From positions 1 through 64,000 of the forward strand of contig CAWGJU010000004.1 of assembly GCA_963822985.1 (NCBI GenBank): a DNA stretch of 64,000 nucleotides. Reading direction: 5' to 3'. Both the position numbers and the translations under genes were made by a program. The notes beneath the pieces are model-generated. The model was not told where the DNA came from. It worked only from the letters and a program-made list of their open reading frames with translations, and did no database searches. Source of the DNA: Thermohalobaculum sp963822985. GTDB lineage: Bacteria > Pseudomonadota > Alphaproteobacteria > Rhodobacterales > Rhodobacteraceae. Shown one piece after another: positions 33,087 to 42,888 of this stretch (positions are counted from its first letter, which is position 1; each line of letters begins with the position of its first letter).

Positions 33087-34277
33087 ATGACCGCGCGATT
33101 CACCGACCACCTCTCCGCCGAGCTGCAGGGGCTGCGTGAGGCCGGGCTCTACAAGACCGAGCGCGTGATCACGTCTAAGCAGGCGGGGCGGATCGCCGTC
33201 GGCGCGGGCGAGCGGGTGCTGAACTTCTGCGCCAACAACTATCTTGGGCTCGCCGACAGCCCGGAGCTGATCGAGACCGCGAAGGCGGCGCTCGACCGCT
33301 ATGGCTATGGCATGGCCTCCGTGCGCTTCATCTGCGGCACGCAGGAAGAGCACAAGCAGCTCGAGGAACGGATCGCGGCCTTCCTCGGCACCAAGGATGC
33401 GATCCTCTACTCGTCCTGCTTCGACGCCAACACCGGGCTTTTCGAAACCATCCTCGGCGAGGAGGACGCGGTCATCTCGGACGCCCTCAACCACGCCTCG
33501 ATCATCGACGGCGTGCGGCTCTGCAAGGCGCGGCGCTTTCGCTATGCCAACAACGACATGGCCGATCTCGAGCGCTGCCTGAAGGAGTCCGCCGACGCCC
33601 GCTTCCGGTTGATCGCGACCGACGGCGTCTTCTCGATGGACGGCATCATCGCCAATTTGGCCGCGATCTGCGAGCTCGCCGACCGGTACGACGCCATGGT
33701 CATGGTCGACGACAGCCACGCGGTCGGCTTCGTCGGCCCCGGCGGGCGCGGGACGCCGGCTCAGTGCGGCGTCGCCGAGCGCGTGGACATCGTGACCGGC
33801 ACGCTCGGCAAGGCGCTGGGCGGCGCGTCGGGCGGCTATACCGCGGCCCGCGCCCCGGTCGTCGAGTGGCTGCGCCAGCGCTCGCGCCCTTATCTGTTCT
33901 CGAACACGCTCGCCCCCGTGATCGCCGCCACCTCGCTGCGCGTGCTCTCGATGATCGAGGCAGGCGATGCCTTGCGCGAAAGGCTGGCGGCGAATGCCCG
34001 CCATTTCCGCGAGGGCATGACGGGGCTCGGCTTCACGCTGGCCGGGGCGGACCATCCGATCATCCCGGTGATGCTGGGCGACGCCGGCCTTGCCGGCCGC
34101 ATGGCCGACATGATGCTGGAGCGCGGGGTCTATGTGATCGGCTTCTCATTCCCGGTCGTGCCCAAGGGCCAGGCGCGCATCCGCACGCAGATGTCGGCGG
34201 CGCATTCGCCGGAGGACGTGGCGCGCTGCATCGAGACCTTTGCCGAGGTCGGGCGCGAGCTGGGGGTGATCGGCTGA
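33087..34277 (+). CDS. kbl: glycine C-acetyltransferase (2-amino-3-ketobutyrate CoA ligase)
   Basis: It cleaves 2-amino-3-ketobutyrate with CoA to glycine and acetyl-CoA, the second step of threonine degradation. The 396-aa PLP enzyme shows NFCANNYLGLADSPE, ASVRFICGTQEEHKQLE, DALNHASIIDGVRLCKA, VDDSHAVGFVGPGGRGTP and the PLP-lysine loop TGTLGKALGGASGGY. It directly precedes tdh, which supplies its substrate, so they form the threonine-degradation pair. Confidence 0.96.
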   Translation: MTARFTDHLSAELQGLREAGLYKTERVITSKQAGRIAVGAGERVLNFCANNYLGLADSPELIETAKAALDRYGYGMASVRFICGTQEEHKQLEERIAAFLGTKDAILYSSCFDANTGLFETILGEEDAVISDALNHASIIDGVRLCKARRFRYANNDMADLERCLKESADARFRLIATDGVFSMDGIIANLAAICELADRYDAMVMVDDSHAVGFVGPGGRGTPAQCGVAERVDIVTGTLGKALGGASGGYTAARAPVVEWLRQRSRPYLFSNTLAPVIAATSLRVLSMIEAGDALRERLAANARHFREGMTGLGFTLAGADHPIIPVMLGDAGLAGRMADMMLERGVYVIGFSFPVVPKGQARIRTQMSAAHSPEDVARCIETFAEVGRELGVIG

Positions 34278-34326
34278 GGCCGGCACCATACCTACGCCGA
34301 TCGGGATGGCGGCACCGGAGCGGATG

Positions 34327-35370
34327 ATGACCAACGAGATGAAGGCGCTCGTCAAGGCGCGCCCCGAGCCGGGGCTGTGGATGCAGACGGTGCCCGTCCC
34401 CGAGCCCGGGCCGAACGACGTGCTGATCAAGGTCGCCAAGTCGGCGATCTGCGGCACCGACGTGCACATCTGGAACTGGGACGAGTGGGCCTCGGCGACC
34501 GTGCCGGTGCCGATGGTCGTCGGCCACGAGTTCGTCGGCGAGATCGCCGACACCGGCTCGGCCGCGACGCGCTATGCCCGCGGCATCCGCGTCTCGGCCG
34601 AGGGGCACATCACCTGCGGAATCTGCCGCAACTGCCGGGCGGGCAGGGGGCATCTCTGCCGCAACACGCTGGGCGTCGGCGTCCAGCGGCCGGGCAGCTT
34701 CGCCGAATATGTCTGCGTGCCGGAGTTGAACGTCGTGCCTATCCCGGACGATATTCCGGACGAGGTCGCGGCGATCTTCGACCCCTTCGGCAACGCCGTG
34801 CACACGGCGCTGAGCTTCGACCTGGTCGGCGAGGACGTGCTGGTCACCGGCGCCGGCCCCATTGGCATCATGGGCGCGCTGGTCGCCAGGCGCGCCGGCG
34901 CCCGCAAGGTCGTCATCACCGACATCAATCCGGTGCGCCTGGACCTCGCGCGCAAGGTCGGCATCGAGCATGTCGTCGACGTCCGGTCGGAAAAGCTGCG
35001 CGAGGTCATGCCCCGCATCGGCATGCGCGAGGGGTTCGATGTCGGCCTAGAGATGTCGGGCGCCGCCCCCGCCTTCCGGGACATGATCGACGTGATGAAC
35101 AATGGCGGCAAGATCGCGATCCTGGGCATCTCGCCCGCCGCCTTCGAGATCGACTGGAACAAGGTCATCTTCAAGATGCTGACGCTGAAGGGCATCTATG
35201 GCCGCGAGATCTTCGAGACCTGGTACAAGATGATCGCCTTCGTCCAAGGGGGCTTGGACGTCTCGCCGGTCATCACGCACCGGCTGCCCATCGACCGCTT
35301 CGAGGAAGGCTTCGCCGCCATGCGGTCGGGCAGCTCCGGCAAGGTCGTCCTCGACTGGGGGGTGGCGTGA
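34327..35370 (+). CDS. tdh: L-threonine 3-dehydrogenase
   Basis: It oxidises threonine to 2-amino-3-ketobutyrate with NAD+. This is a 347-aa zinc-dependent MDR enzyme with CGTDVHIWNWDEWA, GHEFVGEIADTG, the structural-zinc cysteines in CGICRNCRAGRGHLC, FDPFGNAVHTAL and the Rossmann GAGPIGIMGA. GGAG lies six bases before ATG 34327, with another ATG one codon earlier. Its stop overlaps the kdsA start (GTGA). Confidence 0.96.
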   Translation: MTNEMKALVKARPEPGLWMQTVPVPEPGPNDVLIKVAKSAICGTDVHIWNWDEWASATVPVPMVVGHEFVGEIADTGSAATRYARGIRVSAEGHITCGICRNCRAGRGHLCRNTLGVGVQRPGSFAEYVCVPELNVVPIPDDIPDEVAAIFDPFGNAVHTALSFDLVGEDVLVTGAGPIGIMGALVARRAGARKVVITDINPVRLDLARKVGIEHVVDVRSEKLREVMPRIGMREGFDVGLEMSGAAPAFRDMIDVMNNGGKIAILGISPAAFEIDWNKVIFKMLTLKGIYGREIFETWYKMIAFVQGGLDVSPVITHRLPIDRFEEGFAAMRSGSSGKVVLDWGVA

Positions 35371-36209
35371 CGCCGCGTGCCGTGCGCATAGGCGCCGTCG
35401 AGCTCGGCAACGACCGGCCCTTCGGGCTGATCGCCGGCCCATGCCAGATGGAGACGCTCGACCATGCGCGGCGCATCGCAGGGCATCTGGTCGAGATCTG
35501 CGCGCGCCACGGCATCCCGCTGATCTTCAAGGCCAGCTACGACAAGGCGAACCGCTCGTCGCTGTCGGGCCAGCGCGGCATCGGCATGGAGCGGGGGCTC
35601 GAGTACCTCGCGAGCATCCGCGGCGAGTTCGGCTGCCCCGTGCTGACCGATGTGCACGAGGCCTGGCACTGCGCGCCGGGGGCCGCGGCGGTCGACATCC
35701 TGCAGATCCCGGCCTTCCTGAGCCGGCAGACCGACCTGCTGCTGGCGGCCGGCCGCACGGGCAAGCCCATCAACGTCAAGAAGGGCCAGTTCCTCGCCCC
35801 CTGGGACATGGCCAACGTCGCGGCGAAAATCGCGTCCACGGGCAACGAGAACATCCTGCTCTGCGAGCGCGGCACCTCCTTCGGCTACAACATGCTGGTC
35901 TCGGACCTGCGCGCCCTGCCGATCATGGCCGCCACCGGCTATCCGGTCGTCTTCGACGTCACGCATTCCGTGCAGCTGCCCGGCGGGCAGGGGCACGCCT
36001 CGGGCGGGCAGCGCGAATTCGTCGAGCCGCTGGCACGCGCGGCGCTCGCCGTCGGCGCCGCGGCGCTGTTCATCGAAACCCATGACGACCCCGACAACGC
36101 CCCGTCCGACGGGCCGAACATGGTGCCGCTGGCTGGGATGGACGCGCTGCTGAGGCGGCTGAAGGCCATCGACGATCTCGCCAAGGGCTGGATCGGCCCA
36201 GCGCGTTGA
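35367..36209 (+). CDS. kdsA: 3-deoxy-8-phosphooctulonate synthase
   Basis: It condenses PEP with arabinose 5-phosphate to make KDO-8-P for lipopolysaccharide. It has 280 aa from a GTG start overlapping the tdh stop. Motifs include FGLIAGPCQMET, FKASYDKANRSS, GMERGLEYL, PVLTDVHEAWH, ILQIPAFLSRQTDLL, NVKKGQFLAPWDM, LCERGTSFGYNMLV, FDVTHSVQLPGG and FIETHDDPDNAPSDGPN. The CERGTSFGYN motif with Cys at the first metal position suggests the metal-dependent class. Coupling to tdh is unusual but clear from the overlap. Confidence 0.95.
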   Translation: MTPRAVRIGAVELGNDRPFGLIAGPCQMETLDHARRIAGHLVEICARHGIPLIFKASYDKANRSSLSGQRGIGMERGLEYLASIRGEFGCPVLTDVHEAWHCAPGAAAVDILQIPAFLSRQTDLLLAAGRTGKPINVKKGQFLAPWDMANVAAKIASTGNENILLCERGTSFGYNMLVSDLRALPIMAATGYPVVFDVTHSVQLPGGQGHASGGQREFVEPLARAALAVGAAALFIETHDDPDNAPSDGPNMVPLAGMDALLRRLKAIDDLAKGWIGPAR

Positions 36210-36494
36210 CGCTGCGGCACCTGCGGCACCTGCGGCGCCGGCGCATCAGCCGGGCGTCCGCGCGCCGCCGCGCAATTGCGGGTGCGGCGAACAAGGCCTA
36301 GATGCGAGGCCTTCGGCCGCGGGTCGGAAGTTTGCAGGACCGTTGCCGCTCGCGCGGACGATACTTGTCGCCGAGTTCACGTTTGCGTAAAGCCGCGCTC
36401 GCCGCGCGTTCAGATCGGGCTCTCGGGTTGGCGAAAACTGCCGCGCGCTATCTATCCCATTGCACCGCCGCGCCGCACAGGCGCGTGGAGGAGG
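36210..36494 (+). promoter_or_regulatory. upstream region of the RND operon
   Basis: This is 285 bp without a gene. It starts with a threefold TGCGGCACC-like repeat just after the kdsA stop. No repressor gene (TetR type) is adjacent, so regulation is unclear. Confidence 0.35.
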
Positions 36495-36500
36495 ATGAAG

Positions 36501-37706
36501 ATGCCGGCACGTGCACAGCGGATGCTCTGCGACATGTTGGTGTTTGCACTGCTTGCGGCCGCCCTGGTGGCATTCGTGCCTGCCGGGGCATGGGCGCAGG
36601 GCGGCCCGCCGCAAGGTGGTGAAAAACCGCCCGTTCCCGTCACGATCGTGACCCTGCACTCGCAGGACGTCACGCTGACCACGACATTGCCCGGCCGCAT
36701 CGTCGCGTCGGGCGTCGCCGAGGTCCGCCCGCAGGTCGATGGCATCATCACCGAGCGGATGTTCGACGAAGGCGCGCAGGTCAAACTCGGCGATGAGCTC
36801 TATCGCATCGACCGGGAAACCTACGAATCCGACGTCGCCCTCGCCAATGCCGAGGTGGCGCAGGCGCAGGCGCGCCTGACCGCCTCCGAAAAGAGCGCGA
36901 CCCGGGCGCGCGAGCTGGTCGGCCGCAACGTCGCCAGCGAGCAGACGCTCGACGACGCCATCGCCGAGCGGGATGCCGCGGCGGCCGAGCTCGACGTCGC
37001 GCAGGCGCGGCTCCACTCGGCCCAGATCGACCTCGACCGCACCACTGTCCGCGCCAGCCTGACGGGCGTCATCGGACGGTCGCTGACGACCCAGGGCGCA
37101 CTGGTGACCGACGGCCAGGTCGAGCCGCTCGCCATCATTCGGGCCATCGATCCGGTGCTGGTCGACGTGACGCAATCGGCGGCGGAGGTGGTCCGGTGGC
37201 GTCGGGGCGAGATCGCGGCCGAGCTGGCCGAGGCCGACCCGACGGTCACGCTGACCCTGGCCGACGGCTCGACTTACGAGCATACCGGCAAGCTGACCGC
37301 CGCCGAGCCGCATGTCGACGAGCAGACCGGCGTCGTCACGCTGCGGATGAGCTTTCCCAATCCCGACCTGCTGCTGCTGCCGGGCATGTACGCGCAGGTC
37401 GAGCTGCCGCAGGGCGTGGCGCGCGGCGTCATCCTGGCGCCGCAGGAGGGCATCGGCCGCGACCGGCGGGGCAATCCGACCGCGCTGGTCGTCAACGCCG
37501 ACAACGTCGTCGAGAGCCGGCAGCTGTCGATCATGGAGGCGCGCGGCGCGGACTGGATCGTCTCGGAGGGCCTGGGCGAGGGTGACCGGCTGATCGTCGA
37601 AGGCCTGCAGAAGGTGCAGCCGGGCGCCACGGTGGCGCCGGAGGAGCGCGCGCAGCCGGCCGCGACCGTCGGTATGGGCGAGCAGCGCGCGGCGGCGACG
37701 CGCTAA
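36501..37706 (+). CDS. RND efflux periplasmic adaptor (AcrA type)
   Basis: It links an inner-membrane RND pump to an outer-membrane channel. It has about 401 aa with a signal peptide ending around AGAWA. It carries lipoyl halves and a beta-barrel: TTTLPGRIVASGVAEVRPQV, EGAQVKLGDELYRID, the alpha-hairpin (VALANAEVAQAQARL...DAAAAELDVAQARL), LDRTTVRASLTGVIGRS and LLLPGMYAQVELP. GGAGGAGG sits directly before ATG 36495 and six bases before ATG 36501; the latter spacing is better. It precedes the pump gene by 11 bp. Confidence 0.93.
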   Translation: MPARAQRMLCDMLVFALLAAALVAFVPAGAWAQGGPPQGGEKPPVPVTIVTLHSQDVTLTTTLPGRIVASGVAEVRPQVDGIITERMFDEGAQVKLGDELYRIDRETYESDVALANAEVAQAQARLTASEKSATRARELVGRNVASEQTLDDAIAERDAAAAELDVAQARLHSAQIDLDRTTVRASLTGVIGRSLTTQGALVTDGQVEPLAIIRAIDPVLVDVTQSAAEVVRWRRGEIAAELAEADPTVTLTLADGSTYEHTGKLTAAEPHVDEQTGVVTLRMSFPNPDLLLLPGMYAQVELPQGVARGVILAPQEGIGRDRRGNPTALVVNADNVVESRQLSIMEARGADWIVSEGLGEGDRLIVEGLQKVQPGATVAPEERAQPAATVGMGEQRAAATR

Positions 37707-37717
37707 GGGGCGAAGCG

Positions 37718-40700
37718 ATGGGTCAGTTCTTCATAGACCGGCCGGTCTTTGCCTGGGTGATCTCGATCATCATCATGGGGATTGGGATTCTCGCGATCCT
37801 GACGCTGCCGATCTCGCAATATCCGCGCATCGCGCCGCCCTCGGTCAGCATCAATGCGACCTATCCGGGCGCCTCGGCCGAGACGGTGGCCAACACCGTC
37901 ACCCAGGTGATCGAGCAGCAGCTGACGGGGCTGGACGGCCTGCGCTATTTCACCTCGAACTCGTCGGCCGACGGCCAGGCGAACCTGACGCTGACATTCG
38001 AGACCGGCACCGATGCCGACATCGCCCAGGTCCAGGTGCAGAACAAGCTGGCCCAGGCGACGCCGCTGCTGCCCCAGCCGGTGCAGCGCCAGGGCATCAC
38101 GGTCAAGAAGTCCTCGGCCGGCTTCCTGATGGTGATCGGGCTGATCTCCGAGGACAGCCGGCTCGAGCAGGTCGATCTCGCCGACTACATGAACTCCAAC
38201 CTCGTCGAGGAGTTCAGCCGCATCGAGGGCGTCGGCGAGGTCCAGGTCTTCGGCTCGCAATACGCCATGCGGGTTTGGCTCGACCCGGCCAAGCTCGCCG
38301 CCTACGAGCTCGCCCCGGCCGACGTCGTCCAGGCGATCGAGGCGCAGAACGCCCAGGTCTCGGCGGGCGCCTTCGGCGCGCTGCCGGCGCCCGAGGGGCA
38401 GATGCTGAACGCCACGGTCACGGCGCAGTCGCTGCTGCAGGCGCCGGCGGATTTCGAGCAGATCGTGCTGCGCGCCGAGACGAATGGCGGCCTGGTTCTG
38501 CTGAAGGACGTGGCGCGGGTCGAGATCGGGTCCGAGACCTATGGCACGATCGCGCGCTATAACCGCCAGCCGGCCGCCGGCATGGCCATCCGGCTCGCCT
38601 CGGGCGCCAATGCGCTCGATACGGCCGATGCGGTGCGCGCGCGCATCGAGGAGTTCTCGCAGTTCTTCCCCGAGGGTGTCACCTACACCATCCCCTACGA
38701 CACCACGCCCTTCGTGCGCATCTCGATCGAGCAGGTCGTCAAGACGCTGTTCGAGGCGATCGGCCTGGTGTTCCTGGTCATCCTGTTGTTCCTGCAGAAC
38801 ATCCGGGCGACGCTGATCCCGACGCTGGCGGTGCCCGTCGTGCTGCTCGGCACCTTCGGCGTGCTGGCGGCGGCCGGCTTCTCGATCAACACGCTGACCA
38901 TGCTGGCCATGGTGCTGGCGATCGGCCTGCTGGTCGACGACGCCATCGTGGTCGTCGAGAACGTCGAACGCATCATGGAGGAGGAGGGGCTGTCGCCGGT
39001 CGAGGCGACACGCAAATCCATGGGGCAGATCACCGGCGCACTGGTCGGCATCGCGCTGGTGCTCTCGGCAGTCTTCGTGCCGATGGCGTTTTTCGGCGGG
39101 TCGACTGGCGTCATCTATCGGCAGTTCTCGATCACCATCGTCTCGGCGATGGCGCTCTCGGTCGTCGTCGCCCTGACGCTGACCCCGGCGCTGTGCGCCA
39201 CGCTTCTGCGCCCGCACAAGGGCCGGCCGCGCCGCGGGCCCTTCGCCTGGTTCAACAGCGGCTTCGGCGCGACGCAAGAGGGGCTATACCGGCCTTGTCG
39301 GCTGGGCCTCGCGCCGCCCGCTCCGCATCGGGCTGCTCTATGTCGGCATCGCGGCCACCATGGTCTTCCTGTTCCTGCGCACGCCGACCGGCTTTCTGCC
39401 GAACGAGGACCAGGGGATCATGTTCACGCTGGTCTCGGCGCCGACGGGGGCGACGGCCAGCCGGACGCTCGACTCGATCCAGAAGATCGAGGACCATTTC
39501 CTCGACACGGAGGCCGAGAACGTGTCGTCCATGTTCGGCGTCGTCGGCTTCAGCTTTGCCGGGCGTGGCCAGAACATGGGCATAACCTTCGTGCGCCTGA
39601 AGGACTGGGACGAGCGTCCTCGTCCCGACCAGAGCGTGCAGGCGATCGCTGGCCGGGCCTTTGGCGTGCTCGGCCAGATCAGGGATGCCATGGTGTTCCC
39701 GATCGTGCCGCCGGCCGTGACCGAGCTCGGCAACGTCTCGGGCTTCGACTTCTACGTCCAGGCGCGCGGCGGGCAGAGCCACGACGACCTGCTGGCCGCG
39801 CGCAACCAGATGCTGGGCGCGGCGAGCCAGAGCGCGCTGATCGGCTCGATCCGGCCGAACGGGCTCGAGGACGCGGCGCAGTACAATCTCGACATCGACT
39901 GGCGCAAGGCGGGCGCGATGGGCGTCACCGCCGACGACGTGGCGCAGCTGCTGCAGATCGCCTGGGCGGGCTCCTATGTGAACGACTTCCTCAACGAGGG
40001 GCGCATCAAGCGGGTCTATGTCCAGGGCGAGCCGGGCGCCCGCTCGACGCCCGAGGACATCGACCGCTGGCGCGTCAAGAACGCCACCGGCGGGCTCGTG
40101 CCGTTCGCGAACTTCGCCAATGGCGATTGGCGCTACGGGCCGCAGCAGCTGACCCGCTACAACGGCGTGCCGGCGATGCAGCTGCAGGGCAGCCCGGCGC
40201 CGGGCGTGACGACGGGCGAGGCCATGGCCGAGGTCATGCGCATCGCCGAGGAGCTGCCGCCGGGCTTCGACATCGCCTGGACCGGTCTGAGCCTGGAGGA
40301 GCGCGAGTCGGGCGCCCAGGCGCCGCTGCTCTATGCGCTGTCGCTGATGGCGGTTTTCCTAAGCCTCGCCGCGCTTTACGAGAGCTGGGCGGTGCCGTTT
40401 GCGGTGATGCTGGCCATGCCGATCGGCATCGTCGGCGCGCTGACCGGCGCCTGGATCGGCGGCTTCGAGAACGGCGTCTTCTTCCAGGTCGCATTGCTGA
40501 CGGTGGTGGGCCTGACGGGCAAGAACGCCATCCTGATCGTCGAGTTCGCCAAGGAGCTGCAGGAGGCGGGCCAGCCGCTCTACGAGGCGGTGAAGGAGGC
40601 GGCGCGCCGGCGCTTCCGGCCGATCATCATGACGTCGATGGCGTTCTACCTGGGCGTGCTGCCGCTGGTGCTGAGCGCCGGGGCGGGCTCGGCGGGGCGC

Positions 40701-40850
40701 AACGCGATCGGCTCGGGCGTGCTGGGCGGCACGCTGTCGGCGACGATCCTGGGCGTGATCTTCGTGCCGATCTTCTACGTGGTGGTGCGCCGGCTGGCGC
40801 CGCTGCGCCAGCCCGCCGAGGGCCGGGCGGCGGCGACGCCGGCCGAGTGA
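37718..40850 (+). pseudogene. RND efflux pump inner-membrane protein (AcrB type), frameshifted
   Basis: It is about 1,043 aa if the frame is corrected. N-terminal half: FFIDRPVFAWVISI, SNSSADGQANLTLTFE, then the helix-4 charge region LAIGLLVDDAIVVVENVERIM and SVVVALTLTPALCATLL. One extra base at about 39271-39276 (after FNSGFGAT) breaks the frame. Sequence resumes in the next frame as KRGYTGLVGWASRRPLRIGL and runs TPTGFLPNEDQG to VPIFYVVVRRLAPL, stopping at 40850. All usual domains (porter, docking, 12 TM) are otherwise present. It is either a recent knock-out or a one-base sequence error. Confidence 0.9.
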
Positions 40851-40934
40851 TCGCGAGAAGACGGCGGCGAGACGGGCAGCGAGACGCGGTCGGGCCTGAG
40901 GGCCGCGCGATGGGCGCGGGCATCGCGCGGCCCG

Positions 40935-42482
40935 TCAGCGGAAGAGGCCCTTGAGCAGCGAGCGGACGACGGTGCGACCGAGCTGCGAGCCGGCCGAACG
41001 CATGGCGGATTTCGCCGCCGCCTCCCAGGGGGTGTCGCCCCGTCGGGCGCGGGGGCGTTCGGGCGCCTCGCGCTCTCCCCGGCTGTCGCCGCCACGGCTG
41101 TAACGGCCGCCATAGCGGCGGGCGGCGCCCAGTTCTCCCGCGTCGACCTCCGGATCGGCCTCGACCTTGGCGGCGGCGCGGGCGGCCAGCATCTCGTAGG
41201 CGCTCTCTCGGTCTATGGCCTGGTCGTAGAGGCCGGCGACGGGCGACCGGGCGATCGCGCGGGCGCGGGTCTCGGGCTCGCAGGGGCCGATGCGGGACGA
41301 GGGCGGGCGGATCAGCGTGCGCTCGACCACCGTCGGCACGCCCTTGGCGTCGAGCAGCGACACCAGGGCCTCGCCGGTGCCGAGCTCGGTGATCGCCGTC
41401 CGGGTGTCGAAGGCGGGGTTGGCCCGGAACGTCTCGGCGGCGGCGCGCAGCGCCTTCTGGTCGCGCGGGGTGTAGGCGCGCAGCGCGTGCTGGACGCGGT
41501 TGCCGAGCTGGCCCAGCACGTCCTGGGGCACGTCGTCGGGGTTCTGGCTGATGAAGTAGACGCCGACGCCCTTGGAGCGGATGAGGCGGGCCACCTGCTC
41601 GACCTTGTCGACCAGCGCCTTCGGCGCGTCGTCGAACAGGAGATGCGCCTCGTCGAAGAAGAAGACGAGCACCGGCTTGTCCGGGTCGCCGACCTCGGGC
41701 AGCCGCTCGAAGAGCTCTGAGAGGAGCCAGAGCAGCAGCGTGGCGTAGAGGCGGGGCGACTGCATCAGGCGGTCGGCGGCGAGGATATTTACCTGGCCCC
41801 GTTCCGCGCCGCCGCCGGTGGTGCGCATCATGTCCGCGAGCTCGAGCGCCGGCTCGCCGAAAAGGCTGGCGCCGCCCTGGTTCTCGAGCACCAGCAGGCG
41901 GCGCTGGATGGCGCCGACGGAGGCCGCGGCGACGTTGCCGTATTGCCGCGAAAGCTCGCCCGAGCGCTCGGCCACATGCGCGAGCATGGCGCGCAGGTCG
42001 GCGAGGTCAAGCAGCGCCAAGCCCTCGTCGGCGGCGACGCGGAAGACGATGTTGAGCACGCCCTCCTGCGTCTCGTTGAGATCGAGCAGGCGCGAGAGCA
42101 GCAGGGGGCCCATCTCGATGACTGTGGTGCGGATGGGGTGCCCCTGCTCGCCGAAGACGTCCCAGAAAACGACGGGGCAGGCCTGGTAGCCATAGTCGGT
42201 GAGGCCGATCGTCTCGGCCCGGGCGATCAGCTTTCCGTGAGCGGGGTGCTGGGGCAAGCCGGGCTCGGCCAGGCCCGAGAGGTCGCCCTTGACGTCGGCC
42301 AGGAAGACGGGGACGCCGGCCGCGGAAAAGCCTTCGGCCAGGATCTGCAGTGTCACCGTCTTGCCGGTGCCGGTGGCGCCGGCGACCAGCCCGTGCCGGT
42401 TGGCGCGGCCGAGCAGCAGGTGCTGCGGCAGCGCGTGGTCGGCGCCGCCGCCGCCGACCAAGATCCCGGGTTCTTCAACCAT
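40935..42482 (-). CDS. HerA-like ATPase (DUF853 family, YjgR-like)
   Basis: This is a 515-aa P-loop ATPase of the HerA/FtsK superfamily. Motifs are GRANRHGLVAGATGTGKTVT (Walker A), VPVFLADVKGDLSGLA, VLVFFFDEAHLLFDD (Walker B with the DEAH-like run), SKGVGVYFISQNPDDVP and GNRVQHALRAYTPRDQKAL. The C-terminal part is basic and low-complexity before a final SQLGRTVVRSLLKGLF. Its job is unknown in most bacteria, with a role in DNA handling or membrane transport suspected. Start 42482 follows GAGGGG by eight bases. The frame upstream to 42521 is unconserved. Confidence 0.9.
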   Translation of the reverse strand: MVEEPGILVGGGGADHALPQHLLLGRANRHGLVAGATGTGKTVTLQILAEGFSAAGVPVFLADVKGDLSGLAEPGLPQHPAHGKLIARAETIGLTDYGYQACPVVFWDVFGEQGHPIRTTVIEMGPLLLSRLLDLNETQEGVLNIVFRVAADEGLALLDLADLRAMLAHVAERSGELSRQYGNVAAASVGAIQRRLLVLENQGGASLFGEPALELADMMRTTGGGAERGQVNILAADRLMQSPRLYATLLLWLLSELFERLPEVGDPDKPVLVFFFDEAHLLFDDAPKALVDKVEQVARLIRSKGVGVYFISQNPDDVPQDVLGQLGNRVQHALRAYTPRDQKALRAAAETFRANPAFDTRTAITELGTGEALVSLLDAKGVPTVVERTLIRPPSSRIGPCEPETRARAIARSPVAGLYDQAIDRESAYEMLAARAAAKVEADPEVDAGELGAARRYGGRYSRGGDSRGEREAPERPRARRGDTPWEAAAKSAMRSAGSQLGRTVVRSLLKGLFR

Positions 42483-42541
42483 GCCAACGTCCCCTCGCAA
42501 GGCCTCGCCGCGCCGGCGCAACCTGCGTCATCTTAAAACAC

Positions 42542-42553
42542 TTGGTTAACCAA
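42542..42553. promoter_or_regulatory. 12-bp palindrome between divergent transcripts
   Basis: TTGGTTAACCAA is a perfect palindrome located between the HerA-like gene (minus) and the candidate sRNA (plus). The position and symmetry suit an operator for a dimeric repressor. Confidence 0.4.
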
Positions 42554-42561
42554 TATAGGGC

Positions 42562-42649
42562 AGAGTGAGTCTGCGGTGGTCGGCGATGTCGGACATCGTG
42601 TTTACCTCCTCCCTGTCGACTGGCCGCGCCTGTGCGCGGCCTTTTTTTT
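42562..42649 (+). ncRNA. candidate small RNA with anti-Shine-Dalgarno loop
   Basis: A compact stretch has a hairpin CGATGT-CGG-ACATCG (about 42583-42597), a single-stranded pyrimidine stretch TTTACCTCCTCCC, and a strong Rho-independent terminator. CCTCCTCC is complementary to ribosome binding sites, as in alphaproteobacterial anti-SD sRNAs (CcsR 'cuckoo' type). An alternative reading is on the minus strand, where the same block gives a near-perfect RBS (GGGAGGAGGT) before a 16-codon ORF at 42546-42596 (MSDIADHRRLTLPYIG) leading into the HerA-like gene. The T-run orientation favours the plus-strand RNA. Confidence 0.4.
42622..42649 (+). terminator. Rho-independent terminator
   Basis: GGCCGCGC-CTGT-GCGCGGCC is a stem of eight GC-rich pairs with a four-base loop, followed immediately by eight T. 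It is the clearest terminator in the window and reads in the plus direction. Confidence 0.8.
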
Positions 42650-42888
42650 GCGGTGACCGCTGGAGAATGCCGTTGACGGCGGGGGTGCGCCGGATAGGAT
42701 GCCGCCACGAATTGGCAAGCCCAGTTCGACAGGGAGAAGGCGAGCGTATGCTTCTCAGGGGTGCCAACGGGCGCCCCTGTTGCTTTATGGGGTCCGATCC
42801 GGGATCGGGGCGCTTGCGTTCGCGTTGCTCAATTGGCATAGGCTGGCGCTCCGATGCGCCCGCCCCCAGCAGATCAGGATGCACCCTC
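42650..42888 (+). promoter_or_regulatory. upstream region of ialB
   Basis: The frame is open here but lacks conserved sequence before the signal peptide at 42889, so it is taken as leader DNA. No riboswitch was recognised. Confidence 0.35.

Noticed and set aside
37703..39277. 524-codon minus-strand frame opposite the RND pump gene
   Set aside because: Rich in Arg/Asp/His with no motif; shadow of the AcrB-type gene.
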